Source: Maricaulis sp965657935 (GTDB lineage Bacteria; Pseudomonadota; Alphaproteobacteria; Caulobacterales; Maricaulaceae). Taken from it: a DNA stretch of 37,969 nt. Below, in pieces: positions 1-5,997 of this stretch (the stretch's first letter is position 1; each line of letters opens with the position of its first letter). The stretch is taken from positions 1-37,969 of the forward strand of contig CBFHQE010000010.1 of assembly GCA_965657935.1 (NCBI GenBank), in the 5' to 3' direction. The notes beneath the pieces were generated by a model that saw nothing but the letters and a program-made list of their open reading frames with translations, ran no database searches and was not told where the DNA came from. A program made the position numbers and the translations under genes.

Positions 1-224
1 TATCAAATCAACTTTATGGAATAAACAGGATCGCCCAACATAGAGTCCAAGCTTTGCTTCGCTCGTGCCGCCCTGCGTTGAGGACGCGCCGGCATGACCG
101 CCGCACATAACCCGCCGGGTCCCAACTTAAATCTGGGCCACTTGGATGGGGCAGGCCAGCACAATGGCACTGTTGGACTTTCAGACAAGTCCAGAGCAAG
201 TTCACAAGAGCGTTGAGTTTACAG

Positions 225-247
225 CGAAAAAGAGAGCGGCTTTTTCG
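225..247 (-). terminator. possible weak terminator hairpin after tRNA-Ser
   Basis: An 8-bp inverted repeat (CGAAAAAG at 225-232, CTTTTTCG at 240-247) with a 7-base loop lies 25 bases beyond the 3' end of the tRNA on the minus strand. The stem is A/T-rich and no clean U-run follows it, so this is only a candidate. Upstream of it, positions 1-224 hold no gene I can support; a second small hairpin (174-180 with 187-193) is visible there. Confidence 0.25.
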
Positions 248-271
248 GGTAGATGTTTTGTCTGGAAATAG

Positions 272-361
272 TGGCGGAGAGAGAGGGATTCGAACCCTCG
301 GAACGCTCGCGCGCTCAACGGTTTTCGAGACCGCCCCGTTCGACCACTCCGGCACCTCTCC
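272..361 (-). tRNA. tRNA-Ser (anticodon CGA)
   Basis: The minus strand folds into a class II tRNA of 90 bases including an encoded CCA end (272-274 on the plus strand). The 7-bp acceptor stem pairs GGAGAGG with TCTCTCC (one G-U), discriminator G. The anticodon loop is CTCGAAA, giving anticodon CGA (325-327) for the codon UCG. A long variable arm typical of serine tRNAs follows, then a T arm with a 5-bp GAGGG/CCCTC stem around TTCGAAT. Serine identity fits both the anticodon and the long variable arm. Confidence 0.96.
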
Positions 362-583
362 GCGGGGAATGGCGTAATGGCTGAGTGATCGAGCAAAATC
401 AAGAGGGGGTGCTGTCGATGGCTATAAGGTCTCCTCTGCGCGGAATCCGTCCGCATCGGGCTCAATGGCGACGCCCCGCCGTGCTGGCGATTGTGTGAAC
501 ACCCTGTGCAGATCGTAATTTGTGCTTCTGCCGCTTAGGCGATTGCTTGTCCCCGCGGCGTCAAAGTTTCGGGAGAACCGATT

Positions 584-745
584 GTGCGTGTTCTAGTGAG
601 TTTGTTTTTTGCCGGCCTGGTACTGACCGGGTGTGCCAGCACACCCTTGACGGATGAGGAGCGTGCACAGCGCGCCGAAGAGCGTCGTGAGCAACGCGAG
701 CGAGGCTCGGATGATATCTGTACCGGGCGCCGCCTCTGCAGATAA
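584..745 (+). CDS. small lipoprotein of unknown function (53 aa)
   Basis: The GTG start is preceded by GGGAGA (571-576) at good spacing. The product begins with a short basic end and a hydrophobic segment ending in a lipobox L-T-G-C (Cys at residue 17), so it should be exported by Sec and lipidated by Lgt/LspA. The mature part is only about 37 residues: an Arg/Glu/Gln-rich charged stretch, probably a helix, followed by a tail with two cysteines (DDICTGRRLCR). No known domain is recognised. It sits alone between a tRNA on the other strand and rplU on the same strand. The lipobox, ribosome binding site and clean stop argue that it is real; its function is unknown. Confidence 0.75.
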   Translation: MRVLVSLFFAGLVLTGCASTPLTDEERAQRAEERREQRERGSDDICTGRRLCR

Positions 746-805
746 ATCCGAATATCGCCTGCCGTGATTGACTCTGCGGCAGAGCTGCGTATAACCCCCG
801 CTCCT

Positions 806-838
806 GCTCGCATGGCCCGTCTGTGCGAGCCGGTTTTT
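806..838 (+). terminator. candidate terminator between lipoprotein gene and rplU
   Basis: A 7-bp stem GCTCGCA (806-812) / TGCGAGC (824-830) with an 11-base loop is followed by CGG and five T residues (834-838). It lies downstream of the small lipoprotein and 110 bases upstream of rplU. It could end the lipoprotein transcript or act inside the rplU leader; the sequence does not tell which. Confidence 0.4.
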
Positions 839-947
839 GTTAGTACAACGCTCTTGTGAAAACGGAGCGAAGAAAAAGGACCTGCGGAGCGGTTAGGCCA
901 GGGTGGCCGGCAGCGGACCGACAGGGTCGGACAAAAGGAATTCGATC

Positions 948-1622
948 ATGTTTGCAGTGATCAAAACCGGCGGCAAGCAATACCGTGTCGCCACCGGAGA
1001 CGAGATCCGGGTTGAGAAACTCGAAGGCCAGACCGGTGACACGCTCGATATGGGCGATGTTCTGATGCTGGGCGGCGAAGAAGGTGTCACCGTTGGTTCG
1101 CCGACGGTCGATGGCGCGCAGGTTATCGGCGAAGTGCTGGTGACTGATCGCGACCGCAAGATCATTGTCTTCAAGAAGCGCCGTCGCCAGAACTACCGTC
1201 GCACCAAGGGCCATCGCCAGTGGGGCACAACCGTGCGCATCGCGGAAATCGTTGCGCCGGGTTCCAAGGCCAAGACAAAGCTGAAGACCACGACGGCCGC
1301 TCCGGTTGTCGAGGACGCCAAGACGGAAGCGCCGAAAGCCAAATCTGCGGCTAAGACGGCTGCACCGAAGAAGGCTGAAGCCAAGAAGGCCGCGCCGAAA
1401 AAAGAAGCAGCGCCGAAAGCTGCTGCTCCGGCCGCCAATGATGACCTGACCCAGCTGACCGGTATTGGTCCGGCCCTGGCGAAGAAACTGAACGAAGCAG
1501 GTGTCACGAGCTTTGCGCAAATCGCAGCTTGGACCGAAGCAGATATGGACGCCCTCGGTGTTACGGCGAAAGCCGAGAAGGGTGACTGGATTTCCGTCGC
1601 CAAAGATCTGGCAGCGAAGTAG
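948..1622 (+). CDS. rplU: 50S ribosomal protein L21 with C-terminal helix-hairpin-helix extension
   Basis: Residues 1-104 are a normal bL21, including the conserved basic rRNA-binding segment (KKRRRQNYRRTKGHRQ, about 77-92). bL21 binds 23S rRNA and lies near L20 in the large subunit. The protein is 224 residues, about twice the usual length of around 103. The extra part is a low-complexity Lys/Ala/Pro/Glu linker (about 105-164) and a compact C-terminal module (165-224) with the pattern LTGIGPALAKKLNEAG, typical of helix-hairpin-helix nucleic-acid-binding folds. ATG at 948 is chosen because AAAGGA lies 8 bases upstream and the protein starts with the family's MFAVIKTGGKQY. rpmA follows after 12 bases. 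Confidence 0.96.
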   Translation: MFAVIKTGGKQYRVATGDEIRVEKLEGQTGDTLDMGDVLMLGGEEGVTVGSPTVDGAQVIGEVLVTDRDRKIIVFKKRRRQNYRRTKGHRQWGTTVRIAEIVAPGSKAKTKLKTTTAAPVVEDAKTEAPKAKSAAKTAAPKKAEAKKAAPKKEAAPKAAAPAANDDLTQLTGIGPALAKKLNEAGVTSFAQIAAWTEADMDALGVTAKAEKGDWISVAKDLAAK

Positions 1623-1634
1623 GAGGACTAGTCA

Positions 1635-1904
1635 ATGGCTCACAAAAAAGCAGGCGGTTCATCCCGTAACGGACGTGACTCCGAAGGCCGGCGCCTTGGT
1701 GTCAAGAAATCCGGTGGTCAGCACGTGATCCCGGGCAACATCATTATTCGTCAGCGTGGCACCAAGGTAAATCCTGGCGCCAATGTTGGCATGGGTAAAG
1801 ATCACACGCTCTTCGCACTGACCGAAGGTCGAGTGAAATTCCAGAAAAAGTCCGGCGGCAAGTCCTACGTATCCGTAGAGCCGATGGCAGACGCAGCCGA
1901 ATAG
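1635..1904 (+). CDS. rpmA: 50S ribosomal protein L27
   Basis: An 89-residue bL27 of normal length. The N-terminus MAHKKAGGSSRNGRDSEG matches the flexible tail that reaches toward the peptidyl-transferase centre, and RLGVKKSGGQ and the GxKVxPGxNVGxGKDHTLFA signature follow. There is no N-terminal pre-sequence of the Firmicute cleaved type. A strong AGGAGG-like site (1622-1627) lies just upstream, overlapping the rplU stop, so L21 and L27 are co-translated in an operon that ends at the terminator at 1970-1999. Confidence 0.97.
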   Translation: MAHKKAGGSSRNGRDSEGRRLGVKKSGGQHVIPGNIIIRQRGTKVNPGANVGMGKDHTLFALTEGRVKFQKKSGGKSYVSVEPMADAAE

Positions 1905-1969
1905 AACGGTTCATGAAATATCGGACCGTTCGCTTGAACAGCGGGGTCCGACAAGCGCAATAGCGCAAA

Positions 1970-1999
1970 GGGGAGACGGGCCACCGTCTCCCCTTTTTT
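1970..1999 (+). terminator. intrinsic terminator of rplU-rpmA
   Basis: A perfect 10-bp GC-rich stem (GGGGAGACGG at 1970-1979, CCGTCTCCCC at 1984-1993) with a 4-base loop is followed by six T residues (1994-1999). It lies 65 bases after the rpmA stop and is the clearest terminator in the window. Confidence 0.94.
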
Positions 2000-2028
2000 G
2001 TTTCTCCCCGGGTTTGATGGAGACGGAC

Positions 2029-2559
2029 ATGGGTCCGCAGATAAGTAGCGATAGAGCGCTCTTGCGCTTGCCCGAGTTGAGGGATGCTCCGGCCCTGTCA
2101 TTGTACGCTGGCGATATCGACGTTGCTAAGATGACCAGCCGTATACCGTCGCCCTACCCGCTCATCTCCGCCGAGATCTGGGTGTTGCAAACCCGCGCCG
2201 GCTGGGCACCGGGTCGCAATACGGCGATGACCGTCGAGATGGATGGCGAGCTGGCTGGAGGTGGCGGCGTCTTCCGGCGCGCGCCCGAGAGCGATTGGGA
2301 AATCGGTTACTGGATCGCCAAACCGTTCTGGGGGCAGGGTCTGGGGACGGAAATCGGCAAGGCACTGGTAGACTATGCGAGGCGGGACCTGGGAGCAAAG
2401 CGTATGGTTGCTGGCCATTATGCCGACAATCCGGCATCGGGCAGGATCCTGGAGAAGCTGGGTTTTGAATATACCGGTGAGGAGCCGGAGCTCTTCTCCA
2501 TGGCGCGCATGGGGCGTTTCCCCTGCAGGAGCATGACACTGGCGGAGGAGGCGGCCTAG
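2029..2559 (+). CDS. GNAT-family N-acetyltransferase (RimJ/RimL type)
   Basis: The product has the Acetyltransf_3 layout: an N-terminal segment starting with LRLPELRDAPAL, a central beta-strand region (EIGYWIAKPFWGQGLGTEIGKAL) holding the acetyl-CoA pyrophosphate loop pattern Q-G-L-G-T, and the late motif NPASGRILEKLGFEYTGE. It probably transfers acetyl from acetyl-CoA to an amine, perhaps a protein N-terminus, but the acceptor cannot be read from sequence. ATG 2029 is preferred because GGAG (2019-2022) lies 6 bases upstream; ATG 2017 is an alternative with no visible site. It stands between the rpmA terminator and the divergent/convergent EF-hand genes, a position common for such a gene near obgE in alphaproteobacteria. 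Confidence 0.88.
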   Translation: MGPQISSDRALLRLPELRDAPALSLYAGDIDVAKMTSRIPSPYPLISAEIWVLQTRAGWAPGRNTAMTVEMDGELAGGGGVFRRAPESDWEIGYWIAKPFWGQGLGTEIGKALVDYARRDLGAKRMVAGHYADNPASGRILEKLGFEYTGEEPELFSMARMGRFPCRSMTLAEEAA

Positions 2560-2567
2560 GCTGCCTC
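2548..2567. repeat. near-perfect 20-bp palindrome at a convergent gene end
   Basis: GAGGCGGCC/TAGGCTGCCTC is self-complementary except for one G-T pair and is centred on the TAG stop of the acetyltransferase gene. It lies between the convergent ends of the acetyltransferase gene and the first EF-hand gene, so it could form a stem on either transcript. There is no U-run, so a terminator role is only possible. Confidence 0.4.
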
Positions 2568-2585
2568 ATTCTCCTTCCAAGCAGA

Positions 2586-3536
2586 TCAGGTCAGGCGTTT
2601 GGTAATCCATTCATGCAGCGTCACGATTGAATCTCCGTCTAGATCAGAAATCGTAAGCCAGAGCTCCGCGCTCTCCTGGTCCATCGGGATTCGGTCTTCT
2701 TCGCGCAAGTTGATCCGGGGGTTTTCCCCCGTATAGGCGCGGCAGATCTGGACATATCCCGGATCCTCGCCGGAGGGTACGAAGGGTTTGGTGCGGTTAA
2801 CACTTATCTCTGTATTCTGAAGCACATCGGACGCGGTTACGACCCCGTCACCATCGATGTCTTCCCGCGCGAACGCTGCCTGCCAAGCCTGTAGTTGGAC
2901 CGGCGCATATTCTTGGAACGTGACATAGCCATCGTCATTTGCGTCGTACTCGCTGAAACGACTGAACAGCAATGCCTCGAAGGCATGTTCAAGCGCGGAC
3001 CAACAGTCTTCGCCAATGGCTTCCGGGTTTGCGGATAACACTCCATTGTTCCAGTTGTGACCGTGCATGAGCGAATAGACTCCGCGTGAATAGCGGATCT
3101 GATCCGCCCTCGGTCGCGGTTGACCGTTTTCATCACGAAGTTGCACCCTATCGCGAACGGAACCGAAATATTCGACATATTCTGACCACACGAGGACGCC
3201 GTCCCAGCGGCTGTCCATCTCGTGGAAGACTGGGTAGGCGAGAATGGCTTCCGGTGGCAGGGCAGGTTGTGTCTCTGGCTGCATCTGCCCGAGAGCGAAA
3301 GCGCCAGCAGCGGCGCCAAGAAAAGAAGAAATAATCAAGAAAGGACTCCCCGGTAGGCGCGTCATGAACCCGAACTGGGCATAGGCGCGCATGGCATCAC
3401 GGATGACCGAGCTGCCTGACCGTCCCTTGTTGCGACAGGCCTCAAGGAATGCCGCCTTCTCATCAGGGCTGACACGAACTTCGAGCATCTCGCTCTTCTT
3501 CTTCGTGTTTTTCGGTTCGATAGGTGTCTCAGTCAT
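2586..3536 (-). CDS. RHH-TM-EF-hand protein A: predicted membrane-tethered Ca2+-responsive DNA-binding protein
   Basis: A 316-residue protein with three parts. Residues 17-55 (EMLEVRVSPDEKAAF then an RSGSSVIRDAMRAY-type helix) fit a ribbon-helix-helix (CopG/MetJ-class) DNA-binding domain with a short basic/charged N-tail. Residues about 65-83 are one hydrophobic helix preceded by Arg (MTRLPGSP), which by the positive-inside rule puts the RHH domain in the cytoplasm. The rest should be periplasmic and holds four EF-hand-like loops: 108-119 (position 3 is Arg, weak), 198-209 (canonical DANDDGYVTFQE), 226-237 (DIDGDG, Asp at 12) and 298-309 (DLDGDS, E309). Two cysteines, C178 and C265, are matched in the paralogue. 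ATG 3536 is chosen over one 18 codons upstream because it aligns with the paralogue's N-terminus; no strong ribosome site is visible. A palindrome (3606-3615) lies 70 bases upstream. The function as a calcium-gated regulator is inference. Confidence 0.85.
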   Translation of the reverse strand: MTETPIEPKNTKKKSEMLEVRVSPDEKAAFLEACRNKGRSGSSVIRDAMRAYAQFGFMTRLPGSPFLIISSFLGAAAGAFALGQMQPETQPALPPEAILAYPVFHEMDSRWDGVLVWSEYVEYFGSVRDRVQLRDENGQPRPRADQIRYSRGVYSLMHGHNWNNGVLSANPEAIGEDCWSALEHAFEALLFSRFSEYDANDDGYVTFQEYAPVQLQAWQAAFAREDIDGDGVVTASDVLQNTEISVNRTKPFVPSGEDPGYVQICRAYTGENPRINLREEDRIPMDQESAELWLTISDLDGDSIVTLHEWITKRLT

Positions 3537-3605
3537 CGCCAGGAAAGGTTTTCTCGCCGAAGAAAATAAGTCCAATAAAAACAAGTGCATACGCTGAATA
3601 AAAAG

Positions 3606-3615
3606 TGTCCGGACA
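3606..3615. promoter_or_regulatory. candidate operator O1 (TGTCCGGACA)
   Basis: A perfect 10-bp palindrome, TGTCCGGACA, preceded by G and an A-run (AAAAG), lies upstream of the first RHH-TM-EF-hand gene. The same core GTGTCCGGAC occurs at 4763-4772 and 4817-4826, upstream of the second paralogue. RHH dimers typically bind short palindromes like this, so autoregulation is the simplest reading. The binding protein is inferred. Confidence 0.65.
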
Positions 3616-3701
3616 ATCGTTTCGGGCTGTCTGGGCTCAGCTTTTCGGCCATGGGCACGTGTGGCGAAATTGTCTAGGTCGGCGATGTGGCGAAAGAGAG
3701 A

Positions 3702-3733
3702 CGCCGACAGCGGCGGCAGACCTGCTGTCGGCG
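3702..3733 (-). terminator. candidate terminator of RHH-TM-EF-hand gene B
   Basis: A 10-bp stem (CGCCGACAGC at 3702-3711, GCTGTCGGCG at 3724-3733) with a 12-base loop lies 20 bases beyond the stop of the second EF-hand gene. On the minus strand it is followed by a pyrimidine tract (TCTCTCTTTC) rather than a pure U-run. It suggests that the two paralogues are separate transcription units. Confidence 0.5.
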
Positions 3734-3752
3734 CGCGTCCCTCTGATGGCAG

Positions 3753-4694
3753 TTAATGCGCAACCCGGGTCACATACTCGCTGAAGTCGACGCGATTATC
3801 GCCATTGGAATCAAAGCCGGAATTGATGGCCCAATAATCATCTGCGCTCATCTCGCCCCGACTGCTGGATGTAATGCCAACATTATTCCATTCGCCAACC
3901 GTATCTCGGCACAACGCGATATACGCCGGTTCGGGTTCCCGGAATGTTATCGTATTCTCGCTTGAGCGGCCCTGTTCGCTGGCGGCTCGCAGCTCGGCGT
4001 CCTCCATCGTTAGGACGCCATCGTCATTGAAATCCTGATAGTTAAAGGAACCTCGCATCTTCTGTCGCTGGTCTTCTGAGAATTCCGTCGCCGTAATGAT
4101 GCCGTCGGCGTCCCGGTCGAGCGATCCGAACTCGACCAGCTTTCGTTCCCGATAGGCTTGCTGGGCCCCCTCAATGCAATCGGCACTCAGCCCGTCAGTA
4201 TCTATAAGCAGGTTGCGTAGGTTGATGTTGTATCCACCGAAGATGGAACCAATCAGATTGCTTCTTCGAATGGCTGCGGGGGGGGCTGCGATCTCACCAA
4301 CGCTTAAAATCTCGGCAACATCGCCAGCGAAATGCATGAACTCGGCCTGCGTAATCTGGTCATTCTGGTTGAAGTCGATCTCCCTGAACTGCTGATACGA
4401 GATGGCTGATACGGCATCTTCCGCCTGATCTTCGTTCAGATAAGTCACAAGGAAATAGGCGCCTGCGGAGGCACCGATGAAAGCTGAAACAAGCACAAAA
4501 CTACTCCTGGGTAGGCGCGTCATCGGACCGAAGTTCGAATAGGCGCGCATGGCATCACGAATGACCTCGCTCGCAGAGCGTCCAACATCGCGACAGGCGT
4601 CCAGGAAGGCGGCTTTCTCTTCGGGAGACACCCGAACTTCCAGCATCTCCGTCTTCTTGGACGGCCGCTTGCGTTTTCGATCTGCGTTCGACAT
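3753..4694 (-). CDS. RHH-TM-EF-hand protein B: paralogue of protein A
   Basis: A 313-residue protein with the same layout as its neighbour: basic N-tail (RKRKRPSKK), ribbon-helix-helix domain (about 17-55, EMLEVRVSPEEKAAF, SASEVIRDAMRAY), an MTRLPRSS stop and one membrane helix (about 66-84, FVLVSAFIGASAGAYFLV), then a periplasmic domain. Four EF-hand-like loops are visible: 107-118 (DFNQNDQITQAE), 193-204 (DRDADGIITATE, canonical), 221-232 (DFNDDGVLTMED) and 295-306 (DSNGDNRVDFSE). Cys173 and Cys262 correspond to the two cysteines of protein A. The RHH and membrane segments are more alike between the two proteins than the spacers between EF loops, which points to an old tandem duplication. 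ATG 4694 is used; a GTG one codon earlier is possible. Two palindromes lie 70-133 bases upstream. No enzyme domain is seen; a calcium-sensing regulatory role is inferred. Confidence 0.85.
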   Translation of the reverse strand: MSNADRKRKRPSKKTEMLEVRVSPEEKAAFLDACRDVGRSASEVIRDAMRAYSNFGPMTRLPRSSFVLVSAFIGASAGAYFLVTYLNEDQAEDAVSAISYQQFREIDFNQNDQITQAEFMHFAGDVAEILSVGEIAAPPAAIRRSNLIGSIFGGYNINLRNLLIDTDGLSADCIEGAQQAYRERKLVEFGSLDRDADGIITATEFSEDQRQKMRGSFNYQDFNDDGVLTMEDAELRAASEQGRSSENTITFREPEPAYIALCRDTVGEWNNVGITSSSRGEMSADDYWAINSGFDSNGDNRVDFSEYVTRVAH

Positions 4695-4763
4695 CACATT
4701 GCTCTGCTAGGTCAGGTGTTTGCACACTCGCCAGATGTTTCGCGTTCATACCCGGAAATTTTG

Positions 4764-4773
4764 TGTCCGGACC
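4764..4773. promoter_or_regulatory. candidate operator O2 (TGTCCGGACC)
   Basis: TGTCCGGACC matches the other two palindromes at nine of ten positions and shares the full GTGTCCGGAC core and the A/T-rich bases before it. It lies 70 bases upstream of the start of RHH-TM-EF-hand gene B. Its centre is 54 bp from that of O3, close to five turns of B-DNA, so proteins bound to O2 and O3 would be on roughly the same face. Confidence 0.6.
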
Positions 4774-4817
4774 GGTTCAGGAGTTCAAAATCAGGGGTTT
4801 GGCGTCAAGAAAATCCG

Positions 4818-4827
4818 TGTCCGGACA
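4818..4827. promoter_or_regulatory. candidate operator O3 (TGTCCGGACA)
   Basis: A perfect copy of the palindrome in the divergent region between RHH-TM-EF-hand gene B (minus) and obgE (plus), about 108 bases upstream of the obgE start. A CTTGAC-like element on the minus strand lies just beyond it (about 4805-4810). It could control gene B, obgE, or both. Confidence 0.6.
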
Positions 4828-4865
4828 TGGTTTCTGCTGCAGTTTCGTGCTGCGTTTGCACAAAT

Positions 4866-4894
4866 AGACTGAAATCTGATGGCAGACGCTATAT
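4866..4894 (+). promoter_or_regulatory. weak candidate promoter of obgE
   Basis: CTATAT (4889-4894) resembles the alphaproteobacterial -10 box and lies 41 bases upstream of the obgE start. The -35 region 17 bases earlier (AGACTG, 4866-4871) is poor; TTGCAC at 4856-4861 is a better box but is too far away. The transcription start would fall near 4900. Confidence 0.25.
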
Positions 4895-4935
4895 AGACGG
4901 CGGTTTGAAGCTAACCGAACTTAAGAATCCGTCAG

Positions 4936-5997
4936 ATGAAATTCCTCGATCAGGCCAAAGTCTTCGTCAAATCCGGAAACGGAGGGGCCGGTTGTGTCTC
5001 CTTCCGGCGGGAGGCCTATGTCGAATATGGCGGTCCGGATGGCGGTGATGGCGGCAAGGGTGGTGATGTCTGGGTCGAGGCCGTCGAAGGCCTCAACACC
5101 CTGATCGACTATCGCTACCAGCAGCATTTCAAGGCTGATGTCGGGACCCATGGCATGGGGCGTAACCGTTCAGGTGCCGGCGGCGAGGATGTCGTTCTGC
5201 TGGTCCCAGCCGGCACTCAGATCCTGGACGAAGACCAGGACGAGGTCCTGGCTGATTTGATTGATGTCGGTCAGCGGGTGATGCTCGCCAAGGGCGGCGA
5301 TGGCGGCAAGGGGAATGCGCGCTTCAAGTCATCCACCAATCAGGCGCCCCGCAAATCCACGCCGGGCTGGCCCGGTGAGGAGCGTTGGCTATGGTTGCGG
5401 CTCAAGCTGATTGCCGATGTTGGCCTGGTGGGTCTGCCGAATGCAGGCAAATCGACTTTCCTGAGCGCTGTCAGTCGGGCCAATCCGAAAATCGCGGCCT
5501 ACCCCTTCACCACGCTCTATCCAAATCTGGGTGTGGTGGACCTGGGCCCCGGCTCGCGTTTCATCGTGGCTGATATCCCCGGTCTCATCGAAGGGGCTCA
5601 TGAGGGCGCCGGTATTGGTGATCGTTTCCTGGGTCATATCGAGCGGTGTGCGTCCCTGATCCACCTGATCGATGGCACGCAGGAAGACCCGGTCAGCGCC
5701 TATCATACTGTGCGCCAGGAATTGCTGGCCTATGGTGGCGGCCTTGAAGGCAAGGCCGAGATTATCGTGCTGAACAAAACAGACGCGATGACCGATGATG
5801 ACGCAGCCGAGCGTGCCCAAGCGCTGTCAGATGCGATCGAACAGCCGGTCGTACAGATGTCAGGTGTGTCGGGTTCGGGCGTGAAACGACTTTGCTCGGC
5901 AGCCTGGGACATGGTCAAGCTGGAGCGCGCGGGCGAGGCCGCGGCTGCCGCTGCCGCCGAGGCGGGTGACGGTGAAGAGCCAGGCTGGGCGCCGTGA
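4936..5997 (+). CDS. obgE: Obg-family GTPase (CgtA)
   Basis: A 353-residue Obg/CgtA GTPase, which acts in late 50S subunit assembly and in growth and cell-cycle control. The glycine-rich Obg fold fills residues 1-158 (SGNGGAGCVSFRREAYVEYG, GGDGGKGG, KGGDGGKGN). The G domain follows: P-loop GLPNAGKS (166-173), FTTL switch I (191-194), DIPGLIEGAHEGAG (213-226), NKTD (280-283) and SGVSGSG (309-315). The C-tail is Ala/Glu-rich and lacks the OCT domain of some Gram-positive members, as is usual here. The stop overlaps the GTG start of proB by 4 bases, so obgE and proB are translationally coupled. Confidence 0.97.
   Translation: MKFLDQAKVFVKSGNGGAGCVSFRREAYVEYGGPDGGDGGKGGDVWVEAVEGLNTLIDYRYQQHFKADVGTHGMGRNRSGAGGEDVVLLVPAGTQILDEDQDEVLADLIDVGQRVMLAKGGDGGKGNARFKSSTNQAPRKSTPGWPGEERWLWLRLKLIADVGLVGLPNAGKSTFLSAVSRANPKIAAYPFTTLYPNLGVVDLGPGSRFIVADIPGLIEGAHEGAGIGDRFLGHIERCASLIHLIDGTQEDPVSAYHTVRQELLAYGGGLEGKAEIIVLNKTDAMTDDDAAERAQALSDAIEQPVVQMSGVSGSGVKRLCSAAWDMVKLERAGEAAAAAAAEAGDGEEPGWAP

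Noticed and set aside
1..271. tRNA-Ser 3' side as an integration site for a mobile element
   Set aside because: No integrase, no repeated tRNA end and no element genes are visible in the short flank.
14..355. A 113-codon minus-strand frame starting MPEWSNGAV
   Set aside because: Its first third is the tRNA-Ser gene translated; this is a common false protein call over serine tRNAs, and the rest has no coding character.
746..947. A structured ribosomal protein leader upstream of rplU
   Set aside because: Only one simple hairpin with a T-run is visible; I could not support a known L21 leader structure by eye.
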